A DNA stretch of 64,000 nt from Pleurodeles waltl (GCF_031143425.1 NC_090437.1:1180144863-1180208862), one strand, 5' to 3'; counted from the stretch's first letter, positions 9,832 through 21,561 are shown. The notes: a model not told the origin generated them from the letters alone. Numbers and translations are program-made.

Positions 9832-12750
9832 ATGGCACGTGTGACTGGGGAAAGGGCCCCTGCCTTCACCTCGGTGGAGTTGGAGAGACTGGTGGATGGG
9901 GTCCTACCCCAGTACCGACTGCTGTATGGGCCTCCAGACCAACAGGTAAGTACACTGTGATCATGATGCATGGGGCATAAATGCATGGAGTGGTGTATGT
10001 GAAGGCCTCGTGTAGGGGGTAGGTGGATGTCCCTGGGCGGCATGCAGCTTGTGTGCTGGGACAGGTCTTTGCTAATGGGGATGGGAAGGGGTCTGGTGGG
10101 CCATGAGTGTAACAGGCAGGACTGTCTGACTAATGCCTTTCCCTGTGTGTATTTCCTCTGCAGGTCAGCGCCCATCAAAAGAAGGGTATATGGCGTGCCA
10201 TTGCCAAGGACGTGCGGACTCTGTGGGTCTACGGCAGGCAGAGCACCCACTGTCGCAAACGGTGGGAGGACCTGAGATGCTGGGCATGGAAGACGTTGGA
10301 GGCCCAGCTGGGGATGGCCTCCCAACGAGGAAGGGGTGCCCATCGAACCCTGACCCCCGCTCATGGCCTGCATACTGGCTGTGACCTATTCTGAGCTGGA
10401 TGGGCGCTTGTGGGCATCACAGCAGCCACAAGGGGGTGAGTACAGTGCCTATCATTACTACTTATGCCTGGTGGGTGGTATCTGGGTGGGGGATGTGTGT
10501 CTGTGGGTGCCCCTAGGCCAGGCCTGACATTGCAGAGTAGGTCCCATGTTGACCATGGTTCTGATGTGATATTCCTCCTACCTAGCTTGTAGGCATTCAC
10601 TACTGGGCAGGGCTGTGTGGGTTCCAGGTATGCTGCAGTTGGCCCTATGTGTCCTTCCCTACGCCCTGGTGACTAGCATTGTTACTGGTAGTGCATTGCA
10701 TAGTCCGTAGGCCTGTTCCCTGTGTGTGAGTGTGCTGAGTACACCAATGGGGGTGTTGGTCTAGCCATTGACCAAGTGTGTCCTTTGTCTCTCCCCCCCT
10801 TATTGTTTTGTCATCCTGTCCATATGTGCATTAGCATCATCTGGCGGAGGAGCAGAGGCACCGGCAACGGAAGGAGCTGCATCCCACAGGACCTAGGAGG
10901 CAGAGTCCACCGACGCTTAGGTCACCATTGAGATGGAGGGTGAGGGGAGCACCAAGTCGGAGACTGGAGGGGACAGTTCGGACACAGATACCTCCTCCGA
11001 TGGAAGCTCCCTGGTGGTGGCGGACACCTCTGTGCCCAGCTACAGGTACAGCCACCACCCCCGTACCAGCACCGCCCTCCCAGAAGACCCTTATTGAGTT
11101 GCCCGTTCCCGCTCACCCAGGAGTGTGGACATCTCCTTTGCCCCAGGCACCTCAGGTCCTGCCCCAGTGAGCCCTGCTGCCCTGAGTGAGGAGGTTTTTG
11201 ACCTCCTGAGATCCATCTCTGTTGGGCAGTCAACCATTATGAATGCCATTCAGGGGCTAGCAGCCCAAATGCAACAGACCAATGCATTTCTGGAGGGCAT
11301 TCACACTGGCTTGGCGGCCCAACGTAGATCAATCCAGGCTCTGGCCTCCTCTCTGATGGCAGCCATTTTTCCTGTTTCCACCCTTCCCCATCCTACTTCG
11401 TCTTCCCAATCCCATTCCCCTCAACCCTAACCTATCCCGAGCACACAGGCAGACGAGCATGCACACAAGTCAACACACAAGAGTGGCACAGGCAAACACA
11501 AGCGCCACACTTCATCCCACAGGCACTCTCAAACACCATCCAGAAGCAGAAATAACAACATCCACTGCCTCCACTGTGTCCCCATCCACCTCCTCCTCCT
11601 CCACCTCCCTCCGAGTTCCATCTATGCTCACACCTGCATGTACTACATCCACATCAACTACCGCCATCACCAGCATACCTATCAGAACACACACCTCACT
11701 GGCAATCACCACCCCAACAGCCATGCACACGTCCCCTGTGTCCTCTCCCACTGTGTCTGTCCACCCCCTCCCAATGTACACAAACGCAAGCACTCAGACA
11801 CCCAACAGCCATCCACCTCACAACAGCATCCAGCCCATGCACCTGCACCCAAACACAGCAGACAGACACCTCCCACAACCACTCCCTCTGCCTCCACTCC
11901 CATACCTTCTCCTTCTCCCCACCTCAATGCCCCTAAGCAGCTTTTCCTCTCCACCATTGACCTCTTCCCTACCCCTCCTCCCATCCTCCACGTCTTGCCA
12001 GGGTGGCTAAAACCCAGGCAAGCACCTCAGCCACCCAGTCCATGGGCCCAGCAGTGTCCACACCCACTCATAGTGGTAAAGGATCCAGGCACCAGGCTGC
12101 CTCACGGAAAGGGCTTCTGCCCCAAGTGCTGCCAGGAAGGGCAAGGAGCCTGCCCCAAGTTCTGCCAAGAAGAGCAAGGAGCCATCCCCAGCTGCTGCCA
12201 CGAAGGGCAAGGAGCCAGCCCCAAGTGCTGCCTTGAAGAGCAAGGAGTCATCCCCAGCTGCTGCCAGGAAGGGCAAGGGGCCTGCACCAGCAGGCAGGAA
12301 GGACAAGAGTCTGGTGCTGGGACTCGGTCGGAGCCCCCACCACAAACCATGGTTGTGCAGCCATCCAAGGCTGCAGGGGATGGGCAGGAGCTTCCCCCCA
12401 CAACCACCACCAGCAGCAGCACCACCACCACCAATGGGCAACTGTCCGAGGCTGCAGGGGATGGGCTGGAGCTTCCTCCCACCACTACCAGCAGCAGCAC
12501 CACTACCACTACCAGCAGTGGGCAGCCCTCCGAGGCTGCAGGGGATAGGCTGGAGTTTCCCCCACCACTACCAGCAGCAGCAGCACCACCAGCAGTGGGC
12601 AGCCATCCGAGGCTGCAGGGAATGGGCAGGAGCTTCCCCCTACAACCACCACTATCAGCAGCAGCAGCACCAACACCAGCAGTAGGCAGCCATCCTAGGC
12701 TGCAGGGGATGGGCAAGAGCTTCCCCCCACACTCACCACCAGCAGCAGCC
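9832..12750 (+). pseudogene. Harbinger SANT-A (Myb/SANT-like) gene, copy 2
   Basis: Exon 1 9832-9945 (ATGGCACGTG; donor GTAAGT) reads FTSVELERLVDGVLPQYRLL. Exon 2 10164-10435 reads VSAHQKKGIWRAIAKDVRTL and HCRKRWEDLRCWAWKTLEAQ; together these form the Myb/SANT-like DNA-binding domain. A frameshift near 10355 diverts the tail of exon 2. Exon 3 begins at 10835 (acceptor GCATTAG) with stops, then an acidic Ser/Asp patch (GGDSSDTDTSSDGSSLVVAD). Next come FAPGTSGPAPVSPAAL and a helical segment (ISVGQSTIMNAIQGLAAQMQ). After 11430 it becomes Ser/Thr/Pro-rich with stops. A motif APKQLFLSTIDLFPT, conserved in copy 3, and an 11-residue Lys/Pro repeat follow. The whole gene lies antisense inside transposase intron 1 (about 13580-9388). 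Confidence 0.8.
12134..12298 (+). repeat. 33-bp coding repeat (11-residue Lys/Pro/Ala units) in SANT-A copy 2
   Basis: Five units in one frame: RKGKEPAPSSA, KKSKEPSPAAA, TKGKEPAPSAA, LKSKESSPAAA and RKGKGPAPAG. This basic, proline-spaced composition resembles linker-histone-like tails; a DNA-binding or nuclear-targeting role is inference. It is not visible in copy 3 at the equivalent place. Confidence 0.85.
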
Positions 12751-12780
12751 CTGCCACCACTGAACAGCTGTCACCACCGG
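12371..12780 (+). repeat. Tandem array of about 82 bp units with CAG/ACC triplet runs
   Basis: CTGCAGGG(G/A)ATGGGC-type units start at 12371, 12452, 12536, 12613 and 12700. Each holds an imperfect CAGCAGCAC/ACCACC run. It follows the Lys/Pro repeat and precedes the next array. Confidence 0.85.
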
Positions 12781-12859
12781 CAGACAGTCTGTAGTCCTGC
12801 CTCCATGGGCTGTTGTGCAGCCCTGCCCCATTCAAATCCTGTGGGATTGACACCCAGCT

Positions 12860-13187
12860 GAGAGACTGTGACCTTGCACTCCCCAAGATCTGCATCAAAG
12901 GGCACGATGCCCCCTCCAGAACATGTGGGCAAGTCACCCACTTGAGAGACTGTGGCCTTGCACTCCCCAGGACATAGCAATAGGCATGCTATCCCATCCA
13001 GAGCATGTGGGCATGTCACCAACTTGAGAGACTGTGGCCTTGCACTCCCCACGACATAGCAATCGGCATGCTGCCTCCTCCAGAGCATGTGGGAATGTCA
13101 CCCACTTGAGAGACTGTGGCCTTGCACTCCCCAGGACACAGCACAGGGCATGTTTCCCCCTCTAGGACTAGTGGTGTTGTTCCATCT
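12860..13187 (+). repeat. Tandem array, 4 units of about 82 bp, copy 2
   Basis: The core GAGAGACTGTGGCCTTGCAC starts at 12860 (diverged), 12944, 13026 and 13108. It sits at the same place, between SANT-A and the terminal repeat, as the 74-bp array in copy 1, and the same core is present there near 3382-3470. Confidence 0.9.
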
Positions 13188-13580
13188 GCCGGTTGAGGTG
13201 CCCCTCATTCCCCGTACCCTTGAGGTGCCTGCCTATTTTCGAACTGATGCCCCTGCAGTGTTCTCTCTGTGTTGTTGCAGGAGACAAGTGGGGTCTCTGA
13301 CTTTGTTATGTGGCCCACACACATTGAGGACTGGGCAGTGTCCCTTGACTTGTACATATTTATATACTTTTAGATTGGATGTACGTATTTCTACTGTATT
13401 TATATTATTACACTCACTTTCATCTATTCGTGTTTTCCTTGCAGTATTCCTGAGGGGTACGGGATCAATATGTTTTCTTGCTTCTGATTGTGTGTATGGT
13501 TTGGGGGTGGTGGTGTGTGTCTTGTGCATGTGTGTGTCACTCTCTTTTTCCTCCCCCTTGTGCTAGGTGGCTGTACTCAT

Positions 13581-13662
13581 CATGTCGTCTTCGACATCAT
13601 TGGTGTTCGTGGTGGAGCAGGACTTAGAAGAGCATCGGAAATATCTGCAGCGCGGGCTCCAT
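13581..13662 (-). pseudogene. Harbinger transposase exon 1, copy 2
   Basis: Short first exon read inward from the terminal repeat: ATG at 13662 gives MEPALQIFPMLLSPAPPRTP and ends in TGA just before the expected donor. It aligns with copy 3 exon 1 (MERELQIMPVLLLAIY), and the two have almost the same length (about 82-83 nt). The donor is decayed: copy 3 has GTAAGTAC where this copy has ATGAGTAC. In an intact copy the 83-nt exon leaves two bases that join the single leading base of exon 2 in the transposase frame. Confidence 0.65.
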
Positions 13663-13960
13663 GGTGGCGTGGTTGTTCCCTGTATCTCCAATGGTGAGTC
13701 CTTTCCCTTCTGTGCAGTGTTTCCACCAGGCTTTTGATGTCATTGGTACCGCCCCAGAAAAGGTGGCTGATTGGGCTATCATAATACATTGGGTGGAACA
13801 TTGTCTTCCGTCTGGCTGTAGGCGGCTACCGCCGTAGTGGCTATTGTTTCCACCCTGTGGTCAATGTGGTAAAGTGGCTGTCTATCTGAGCGCTTTCTGC
13901 CATGGTCACTATTTGGCGGTAATTACCGCCTGGCTGTTGGTGGTATTATGGCCACTTTAT

Positions 13961-13989
13961 CACCGACCGCCATGGTTGTAATGAGAGCC
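13961..13989 (-). repeat. Terminal inverted repeat of Harbinger copy 2
   Basis: Read inward on the minus strand it starts GGCTCTCATTACAACCATGG followed by CGGTCGGTG. It matches the copy 1 end and, more loosely, the copy 3 ends. The bases after it are ATA; a partner duplication cannot be checked because the left end is lost. Confidence 0.8.
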
Positions 13990-16900
13990 ATAATCTTTTG
14001 CAAACTAGGTTATACCATCAACTTCCATACTTCCATAGGAGATCGTCAACCTGGCCCTGGTCTACGGCAGCGATAACCTGACCTCTTCATGGGTCAATGA
14101 CTTATTTAGTGCACCCATGCAGAGAATCAATACTGCCCTACCTTTCTTGGGCCAATTCCTTTTCATATTTTCACCAACAAACCACTCCAAAACATTCTCT
14201 CAATTATTTATACTATCCTGCCAAGAACAGTGTGAGTGCAAGGCACTGAACAAATTCTAAAATGTGTTTAACAAGAAGTGGCATCTTGTGACAATGACAT
14301 AAGTTAGGAGTGATATGGAACTTTTTTCAGAAAGGCACTTTAGGTCAAAGAATCAAAAATTATCGGTTCTAGAAATCATTAGATAGAAATAAAGGGACAG
14401 CAAGCTTGGGGTGACAATGGTGGGCAAAAACTAATGTAAGGTAGAAATTGGGGAATAGAACAAGGTTTTTCAAGGAGAATATGTTTACTAACTAGTAGGA
14501 ATAACTAGCAAAACAAATATCAAAAGGAGGCCTTTTCGAGACAGTCCAGCAAGTCCTGAAATTATATGCCCACAAGATCAACCTCTGTGGCAGGGACAAT
14601 GCTGTGAACTCATTTTCATTGATTTTAAGATTGAAGTCGTCAGAGCTATATGTTCTGAATTTCAAAATAATCCAGAAAACCCTCCTGTCAACCCCTTCAT
14701 CTAACCACTGACTCAACACTCCAGCCTTTTAACACATCTGTAACCACATAATTCATGAAGAAGTACATTGATATACCACAGGCATCACAGACATAATAAA
14801 TGCCTTTTATGATGCAAGATTAGATAACCAGTACAGAAAAACAAGCCAAACCACCACTCTCATTTTGAATGATAAAAAACATGTAACTGGTTGTCTCACA
14901 ATAACTTTAACATGACATGCAGAGATACAGCACCATTTATTGCTAGAAATCTGCTTTCTGGCACTACAAGAGCATAGAAATGCTCTTATGACAAAGACCT
15001 TACATCACCCCATCCAAACCAACCTGAAACTTTGATACTCCTCAGTCTATCAGACATGTAAAGCCCAGTGGGTCATAATATCCTTCTGGCCTACTTTAGG
15101 AGGTGGGATGTGATAACTCAGCTATTCTGGATATTGATTTTTTCCTTCCTCTAAGTCCATAGCTTTGGTTTTTCCAACTCATGAGCCAGGAAAACTGCCT
15201 CTGTTGTCCACCCTTTTATTGTCTCTGTAGTGCAAGCAATCTCACAACAGGGCCTACATTTTTTTGATGTATAACAGTGGCACACAGATGTATGTTTGAC
15301 ATGATGTTATCCCTCATAATACTGGAGGCACATTAACCACTCTAACAACAAGGGCAGGTGAGAATTGCCTGCAACCTATTTGATTAAAATAAATTGAGGA
15401 CATAAACGTATTTGTTGCGTAAAAGAAGTCTGTATAAGGCTAGCTCTCTTCTCCAAATAATACATTTTTGCTTTTAATAAAAAAAACTTTTTTAATAAAG
15501 TCTGTTGGTGCTCAGTAGAGTTCTTACTCCCCTGTATGCCTGCCATTGAGAGGGCATAGCAAAATCTCTAAGGCTTTTATTACATAATGTAATGCAGCTT
15601 ACAATGATACCACAAAACAGTTTTTCAGACATTCCATAGAATTCAACTTTGGAAGGGAAGCATTTGCGTAAATATGAGAAAAATAGAGTGTATCACCTCA
15701 GCCTGAAAGAACGCTACTGGTGTCCTGCAGAAAATCAGTACTAAAGAGGCTGACTACGAGGTACCTAACTTAACTACCTGTGATACAGGACTTAACTTAA
15801 ACACGTATTTGCACACATTGTTTGTTACTAATAGTAACCAATCTCTCTATTGTTCTTCTTAGTAATATGCATAATATAAGTAATCCATTTAGGAGACCAT
15901 GTATCAGTTAGATATTTATAGACTAGGTTCATATAGAGTAATTCAGGTTTCCCTTTTAACCTTACTCAAAGCCTGTCTCTGTTCACTTGCTGCCCTGAAA
16001 TATAATGTAGTATATGAAAAAGTGATAGATAGAATGTTGGAATTCATCTTAGCCACTGGCAACCACCCTCTGTAGGAAATTGGGGTATTAGTTGTGTGGC
16101 CTGCACAAACAAAAGGGTCACAATTTCCCTTCACTGGGCACCAAGCACCCCATTGCATAGCTTGACTGTCTCAGTGTAGTGAAGCAGAGTAGTCCAAGGC
16201 CTAATCAGGGGAGGTGGTATAGGTTGGTAATCACCATTTGCTGGCATGCAATAATACCATTCAATAAATGATTGTCCAGTTAACGCACAGACAAACACCC
16301 ACCCACACACACACAACACGGACACTACTAAATACTAAACAGTAATTTAAAATTATTCACAGTAGGCAGATGGAAAATGCCATAGATGGCATTGTATAAT
16401 CAACTTTGACCCCCTGAAGGGTCATACAAACATATAAGGTAAGTCCATCATATTGGCCAAAGATTCAAGATCTACAAACCACAAGTTAAAGATATCATTT
16501 TGTATGTAAATGCAATTGTCAATAATAATCATGTGTAAATGCACAAACAAATGTTAATAAAGCATATGCACTTTAATCAGTAATCACTGCCAACATTATT
16601 ATATCAATACAGCAATTTGAAATTAACTTAACATGCCTGTATACCTTTTATATGCTTTCAAACCATGAAAATGCAATCAACATAGCCCATATAGGACATC
16701 ACTATCCAATCACATATGCAACTATAGATTGAGCTCCTAGAGTGTGCTTCAGTACATGTATCTTCTTTATACACATTAGATGTAGACATAGAACTAGTCC
16801 ATAGTGGGTGCTGCATCCTGAGCTGTAGGGCAGCAACTTTGGGAGTACTTTAAAAATTGTGTGAAAAAGCTCAGAAGGTCAAGGATTCCATGACCCAGCC

Positions 16901-17096
16901 AACATGAAGTTAGTACTTTTAAAACTTCTTGGGTGGAGCTACTCATTTCTGCAGACCCCTGCACCCTCTTTTTGATGTTGGTGGGGCCACTGCCATCCTA
17001 GGGCCACCACAAGAAGGGGAAAATCCACAATTTAGGGAGTCTGCATGGCAATATGGGGCTCTCCAACCTTGAGCCGTGACTATCGTATAAGTGGCA
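13990..17096. other. No recognisable gene (3.1 kb)
   Basis: AT-rich sequence with no coherent reading frame, splice-linked exons or element ends that I can identify. A short CACACA-rich patch lies near 16298-16315. Confidence 0.6.
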
Positions 17097-17255
17097 TGTT
17101 GCGATAAAAACCAAGCGAACAACTTGTTTTAACGCGTCTCAGATTGAATCTATAATGACTCAACCTGGCGTCAGGCCGGTTCCTGGTCAACTGCCGGTTA
17201 CCGAACCCTGCCGCCTTACATTCTAGAATTTATGATGCAAAGATGCATCATAACA
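17097..17255 (-). repeat. 3' LTR of the gypsy element
   Basis: Minus-strand reading starts TGTTATGATGCATC and ends TTTTTATCGCAACA. Nearly identical to 22190-22348. The palindrome-like GATGCAAAGATGCATC lies at its start. Confidence 0.95.
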
Positions 17256-17270
17256 CATCCCCTCTCGTTC
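17256..17270 (-). promoter_or_regulatory. Polypurine tract next to the 3' LTR
   Basis: Minus strand reads GAACGAGAGGGGATG directly before the LTR start TGTTATG. This is the expected site of the plus-strand primer. Confidence 0.7.
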
Positions 17271-17648
17271 ATTAATGAAAACAAATAAGGAAAACAAAAC
17301 ACATTAATTAACATACCAGAAATCAGAAAGTGAAAGCAAGAAATTTCATAACAAATATTAACAAAAATAGAGACATTTTCTATTTATCTCTTATCTAACG
17401 AAATCCTTCAAATAAAAAGGTGGTCTCCTGACTCTCTTCTCAAGGACAGGATCAATACCACGTTAATTTCCAACATCTCCTGGAACAGAATCATCACCGC
17501 TCTCACTCCCAACAAGCTCCCCATTCTGTCGTCCTATACAACCATTCAGTGATACATCACTCCACTCACTGACCACCTCATCATCATCACCCATGAACAT
17601 CATTCCTGAGCAACCTTCACCACTATTCCCCTCATACACCCCACTCTT

Positions 17649-20600
17649 TTAGTATAGAGCCACATTCCGAAAATTCCACCTCTCACCATTCTCCAAAATC
17701 ACTAAATACGTACCAACTCGCTGAACACGGAAAGGACCCCTAAATTTGGTCAAACCTCCCTGTACTCTTCCCGACTTCACTTTGACCCAATCTCCTACTT
17801 CCACCCGTAATCCAGCTTGCCTCGCACCCCTCTTGGGAGACTTGTCTAGATCATTGGCACCCACATCATCACTCAACACTCCTTTCAACCAAGCTGGCAC
17901 TAGTTTAGTGCCTGGCCATCGCCCCCTCATATCCACAAAAGGAACCCTTCCAGTAACACCATGTGGAGTGGTGCAAAACGCCCATACCATGTCCGAGATA
18001 GTTTCTCTGACATCGCCTTGATTAGCCAAGGCTAACTGCATAGTTCCTTTGAGAAGTCTAACAGCCCTCTCAGCCACTCCATTCCCCCTTGGATTGTATA
18101 AAGATGTGCACGAATGCCTAACACCCCAACCCCTTAAGAATCTTACCATCTCATGTGAAGTGAGTTGTGTGCCATTATCCGTAATCAGGATTACCGGGAC
18201 TCCTTCTTTTTTGAAAATTTTCTCTAAGACACCAATGGTAGTCTTTGTAGTGACATTTCTCAAAAATTCCACTACCAACCACTTTGAGTGAATATCCACT
18301 ATTACCACTGCAAATCTCATGTCTAGAGACAACTCCCTCAATGGTCCAACAAAATCTAAACAGATCGAATGCCAAGGCTTCCCAGGATCTCTTAGATGTC
18401 CACCCTCACACTTCTCCAGAACCAATCTCTTCTCGCTTTCTTTGTACAATTTACAACTTCGCACCCATTCCTTGATTTGATTATCCAAGCCTGGCCACCA
18501 AAAGTTTGCTCTCACCCTTCTGACGGTCAATCCTTGTCCGAGATGTCCCTCATGTGCCAATTGAAAAATTCGGAACCTCAACCCCGCAGGAGGAACAAAA
18601 CAGTCTCCCTTCATAATCACCCCATCACCACAGACAGAGAGTTCTTCCAGAATCTTCAAATAAGGTCTTACAGCTGGGGCAAGAGTGCTCTCTCTCACCT
18701 CTCCACACCTAATCATTTTAAGTACATCACTCATTACTGGATCTTCTTTCATTCCCTCTCTCCACTGTAACACGGAAAAGGACCCTGTGCCGCTATCCAC
18801 AGCATCTTGTACAGAGGCAACCTCACCTTCCATGTCTGCATCTCTCACACCAGCACTATCAACCTCTTCCCAATTCAAAGGTAATCTAGACAAACAATCT
18901 GCCTGAACATTCTTCCAGCCTTGTAAAAACTCAACTGTATAAATATACTCCTGAAGCCTTGCCGCTAGTCTAGCTAACCTGGCTGAGCCTTTTCCTGCAC
19001 CACCTGGAGCTAAGATTCTTATTAGTGGCTTATGATCAGTCCGTGAAACAAACGGCGAACCCCACAGATATACACAAAAATACTCAGCACCCCAAGCTGC
19101 CTCTAAAGCTTCTCGCTCTATGACCGAATAATTTTTTTCAGCTGAAGTCAAAGTACGAGAGGCAAACGCCACAGTCCTCTCATCCCTTCCATGAAATTGT
19201 GATAGAACCACTCCCAAACCAGATGCACTAGCATCTACCATGAGTGCAGATTTTAAACTCCTGTCAAACACTGCCAAAATACCTGCTTGACATATCTCAC
19301 TCTTGATGTTGTCAAAACAAAGTTGCTGTTCTTCCTCCCACTCAAACTTATTTCCCTTGCGCAAGATTTTTTTTAACCCTTCTGTCTTCTCTGCAAATTT
19401 TTCCACAAACGTAGAGTAGTACTCCACCAGCCCCAAGAACGACCTTAGTTGATCTCTATCTCTCGGAACCGGTGCTTTGCTTATGGCATCCAACAAAGAG
19501 CGTTTAGGCTTAATCGACCCCATAGCAATGGTATAGCCCAAATATTCAACTTGTTCAGCCAAAAGAACGCACTTCTCCTGATTTAGCGTGAGGCCAAACT
19601 CTTCCAACTTCCTCAACACTAAATGTAAAGTGGCATTGTGTTCTCCCTTAGTCTTCCCCATGACCAGAATGTCGTCTTGGAAGTAAATTACATCATTTAC
19701 TCCTTCCAAAACCTTTGTCATTGCCCTCTGGAAAACACTAGCAGCCGATGCTAATCCAAATGGTAACCGATTGAATTGAAAGGTTCCTTCTGGGGTGACA
19801 AATGTTGTGAGTGATTTGGAGCTCTCATGCAGCCTAATTTGGTGATAAGCACTCCTTAAGTCAAGCTTTGAGAAGTATCTCTTGTCCTTCACAAAGGTAA
19901 GTAACTCATTTATGTTAGGAAGAGGAAAGACATCAACCACAATATTCTGGTTCACTGAGCGTAAGTCCACACAGAATCTCAGACGACCATCAGATTTCTT
20001 CGTAATTACCACTGGCGAAACCCACTCTGACGCTTCCACAGGCTCAATCACACCATCCTCTAACATCTCTCCTAACAATTTTTTTAACCCATCATGAACA
20101 GACAGTGGCACTCTTCTCAATTTATGTTGAATAGGGGTAGCATTGGATTTTACTTTTACTTTGTGAACATAACCTTTGAGACATCCCAATTGTTTGCAAA
20201 AAAAAATTTCGGCTCCTGACAACACCCTGTCCAAGGTGAGTTCATCCACAACCAACACCTGATTAGGGGCTCTGGGATGTAACATGATATTTAAATCAAA
20301 TTGGTGCATCCACCCCAAAATCGGTTGTTCTTCCATTGACACATAAACCTTACCCGTAGTACATCTTGAGCCATACCGAATATTGCCTTCCATGTACCCC
20401 AAGATGTCAATGGATTCTCCTTGATACCCCCCCAGGTTTATGTCTTTAGGTATTAAATTGACATCCTGCCAATGCATTTTGAAAACCTGTTCAGGTATGA
20501 TGGTGTACAGGGACACAGAGTCAATCATGAGTTCAACATCCTTCTCACATACTTTGAATACAGCTGTAGGTCTAGACATCCTCCCCTTTTCCTGAGCAAT

Positions 20601-20732
20601 AACTGCATTTTTAAATTTGTGACCCTCATTTACTACGAGAACCCTGTCAGTAAACAAGCTTTCCGTCGTACTTTCAACTACTCCCACACCAGAATTCCCA
20701 CCCTTGTTCACTTTACAAGATTCTCTACACAC
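17649..20732 (-). CDS. pol: Ty3/gypsy pol: protease, reverse transcriptase, RNase H, integrase (1027 aa)
   Basis: Uninterrupted frame of 1027 codons. Protease motif near residue 71 is DSVSLYTII, where the family normally has Asp-Ser/Thr-Gly, so the Gly is changed to Val. RT: LPNINELLTF, SKLDLRSAYHQIRL, LPFGLASAASVF and the catalytic box FQDD at 351-354. RNase H starts with VDASASGLGVVLSQ (Asp about 500), with Glu near 539-541 and TDHKPL near 566. The integrase zinc finger has HEGHLGQGL and then CKLYKES, where the last Cys is Tyr. Catalytic residues are Asp 793 (CLDFVGPL), Asp 852 (ITDNGTQLTS) and Glu 888 (GNGVAERA). A chromodomain is not evident. The first residues (from CRESC) are the end of a gag zinc knuckle, so the frame is entered from gag by a shift; the nominal ATG is not the true start. 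Very well preserved but with two probably damaging changes. Confidence 0.95.
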   Translation of the reverse strand: MCRESCKVNKGGNSGVGVVESTTESLFTDRVLVVNEGHKFKNAVIAQEKGRMSRPTAVFKVCEKDVELMIDSVSLYTIIPEQVFKMHWQDVNLIPKDINLGGYQGESIDILGYMEGNIRYGSRCTTGKVYVSMEEQPILGWMHQFDLNIMLHPRAPNQVLVVDELTLDRVLSGAEIFFCKQLGCLKGYVHKVKVKSNATPIQHKLRRVPLSVHDGLKKLLGEMLEDGVIEPVEASEWVSPVVITKKSDGRLRFCVDLRSVNQNIVVDVFPLPNINELLTFVKDKRYFSKLDLRSAYHQIRLHESSKSLTTFVTPEGTFQFNRLPFGLASAASVFQRAMTKVLEGVNDVIYFQDDILVMGKTKGEHNATLHLVLRKLEEFGLTLNQEKCVLLAEQVEYLGYTIAMGSIKPKRSLLDAISKAPVPRDRDQLRSFLGLVEYYSTFVEKFAEKTEGLKKILRKGNKFEWEEEQQLCFDNIKSEICQAGILAVFDRSLKSALMVDASASGLGVVLSQFHGRDERTVAFASRTLTSAEKNYSVIEREALEAAWGAEYFCVYLWGSPFVSRTDHKPLIRILAPGGAGKGSARLARLAARLQEYIYTVEFLQGWKNVQADCLSRLPLNWEEVDSAGVRDADMEGEVASVQDAVDSGTGSFSVLQWREGMKEDPVMSDVLKMIRCGEVRESTLAPAVRPYLKILEELSVCGDGVIMKGDCFVPPAGLRFRIFQLAHEGHLGQGLTVRRVRANFWWPGLDNQIKEWVRSCKLYKESEKRLVLEKCEGGHLRDPGKPWHSICLDFVGPLRELSLDMRFAVVIVDIHSKWLVVEFLRNVTTKTTIGVLEKIFKKEGVPVILITDNGTQLTSHEMVRFLRGWGVRHSCTSLYNPRGNGVAERAVRLLKGTMQLALANQGDVRETISDMVWAFCTTPHGVTGRVPFVDMRGRWPGTKLVPAWLKGVLSDDVGANDLDKSPKRGARQAGLRVEVGDWVKVKSGRVQGGLTKFRGPFRVQRVGTYLVILENGERWNFRNVALY

Positions 20733-21561
20733 TCTCGCATAATGGCCCTTCCTCCCACACCTCCTGCAAATTTTGTTGATAGCAAAAAAAATGTTGAGTC
20801 TGTTTCATGGAAGATGCTACCACAACAGGCGCAGTCCCTCTTCCTCCTGACCCCAGAAAAACTTTGTTCCCCATTCCTATTCCTGGATGTTGATAGGCCA
20901 TGCTCTTTCTTCTCTTTCCTCTTAGTTGCGCACACTTCATTTTCAACATAGTTTTGTTGGCCTGGATTGATCACAGACACATCAGTTGCCTTGTCTCTTT
21001 TGTTCATTTCCTTCATGCACCTCTGCGACTCCTTGATTACTTTAGCCATTCCAATAGCTTCCACGAGTGATGGATCCTTTGCTGCCCATAACCTTTCTTG
21101 TATTTTCTTTTCCCTGCACTGCACGATCAACTGGCCACGAATTAATTCTTCTGTCATATTACCAAAGCGGCACTTAACGGAAAGTTCTCTGAGTCTAGCC
21201 ACAAACTCATCAATGGTCTGATGTTCTGCCTGGGGTTGAGTGTAAAATTTGTACCTGGTCATAACCAGATTGACCTCTTTCGCAAATCGGTTCTCCAACC
21301 TTTTTATAGCTTCTTTGTAGACATCATCCCTAGGTTGACCATTAGGACCCAATGCTACTGGCAAATACTTAAAAATTCTTTGACCCTCATTGCCAAGAGC
21401 ACTCAATAAAACTGCTTTTTTCTGGCTGGAGAAAAATTCTGACCATCAAGTGCTATAATGTAATTTTCTAATATTTCGATCCAATCTTCCCAACAAATGT
21501 CAGGTTGACCTGCTTGTGATAGGAAAAACGGTGGTGTAATAATATTACCCAAGGAAGCCAT
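20708..21561 (-). pseudogene. gag: Ty3/gypsy gag with two homopolymer frame shifts
   Basis: Starts MASLGNIITPPFFLSQAGQP at 21561 and runs into QNFSPARKK. There a run of six A (minus strand; T at 21416-21421) puts the frame into a stop; one more base would join it to VLLSALGNEGQRIFKYLPVA. The main body (21406-20708) has the capsid-like segment EHQTIDEFVARLRELSVKCR. A first zinc knuckle starts CACCGSIFHETDS. The second knuckle (CRRCGRKGHYARVC) is in the pol frame, one base back, after a run of eight T (minus; A at 20784-20791). That run could be a programmed -1 slip site or an indel. Gag packages RNA and forms the particle. Confidence 0.85.

Larger units (their letters stand above)
7095..13989 (-). 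mobile_element. Harbinger DNA transposon copy 2 (left end lost)
   Basis: Same orientation and order as copy 1: SANT-B last exon (plus), transposase exons 3 and 2 (minus), SANT-A (plus), tandem arrays, transposase exon 1 (minus) and terminal repeat at 13961-13989 (CACCGACCGCCATGGTTGTA, then ATGAGAGCC). The left end is cut where it meets the gypsy fragment near 7095, so the first SANT-B exon and left repeat are gone. All genes carry lesions. The length left is about 6.9 kb. Confidence 0.85.

Noticed and set aside
11459..12861. Long Pro/Ser/Thr-rich frames (183 and 407 codons) as separate genes
   Set aside because: Low-complexity open frames in a CCA/CAC-rich stretch. They are decayed SANT-A tail and tandem repeats read in several frames.
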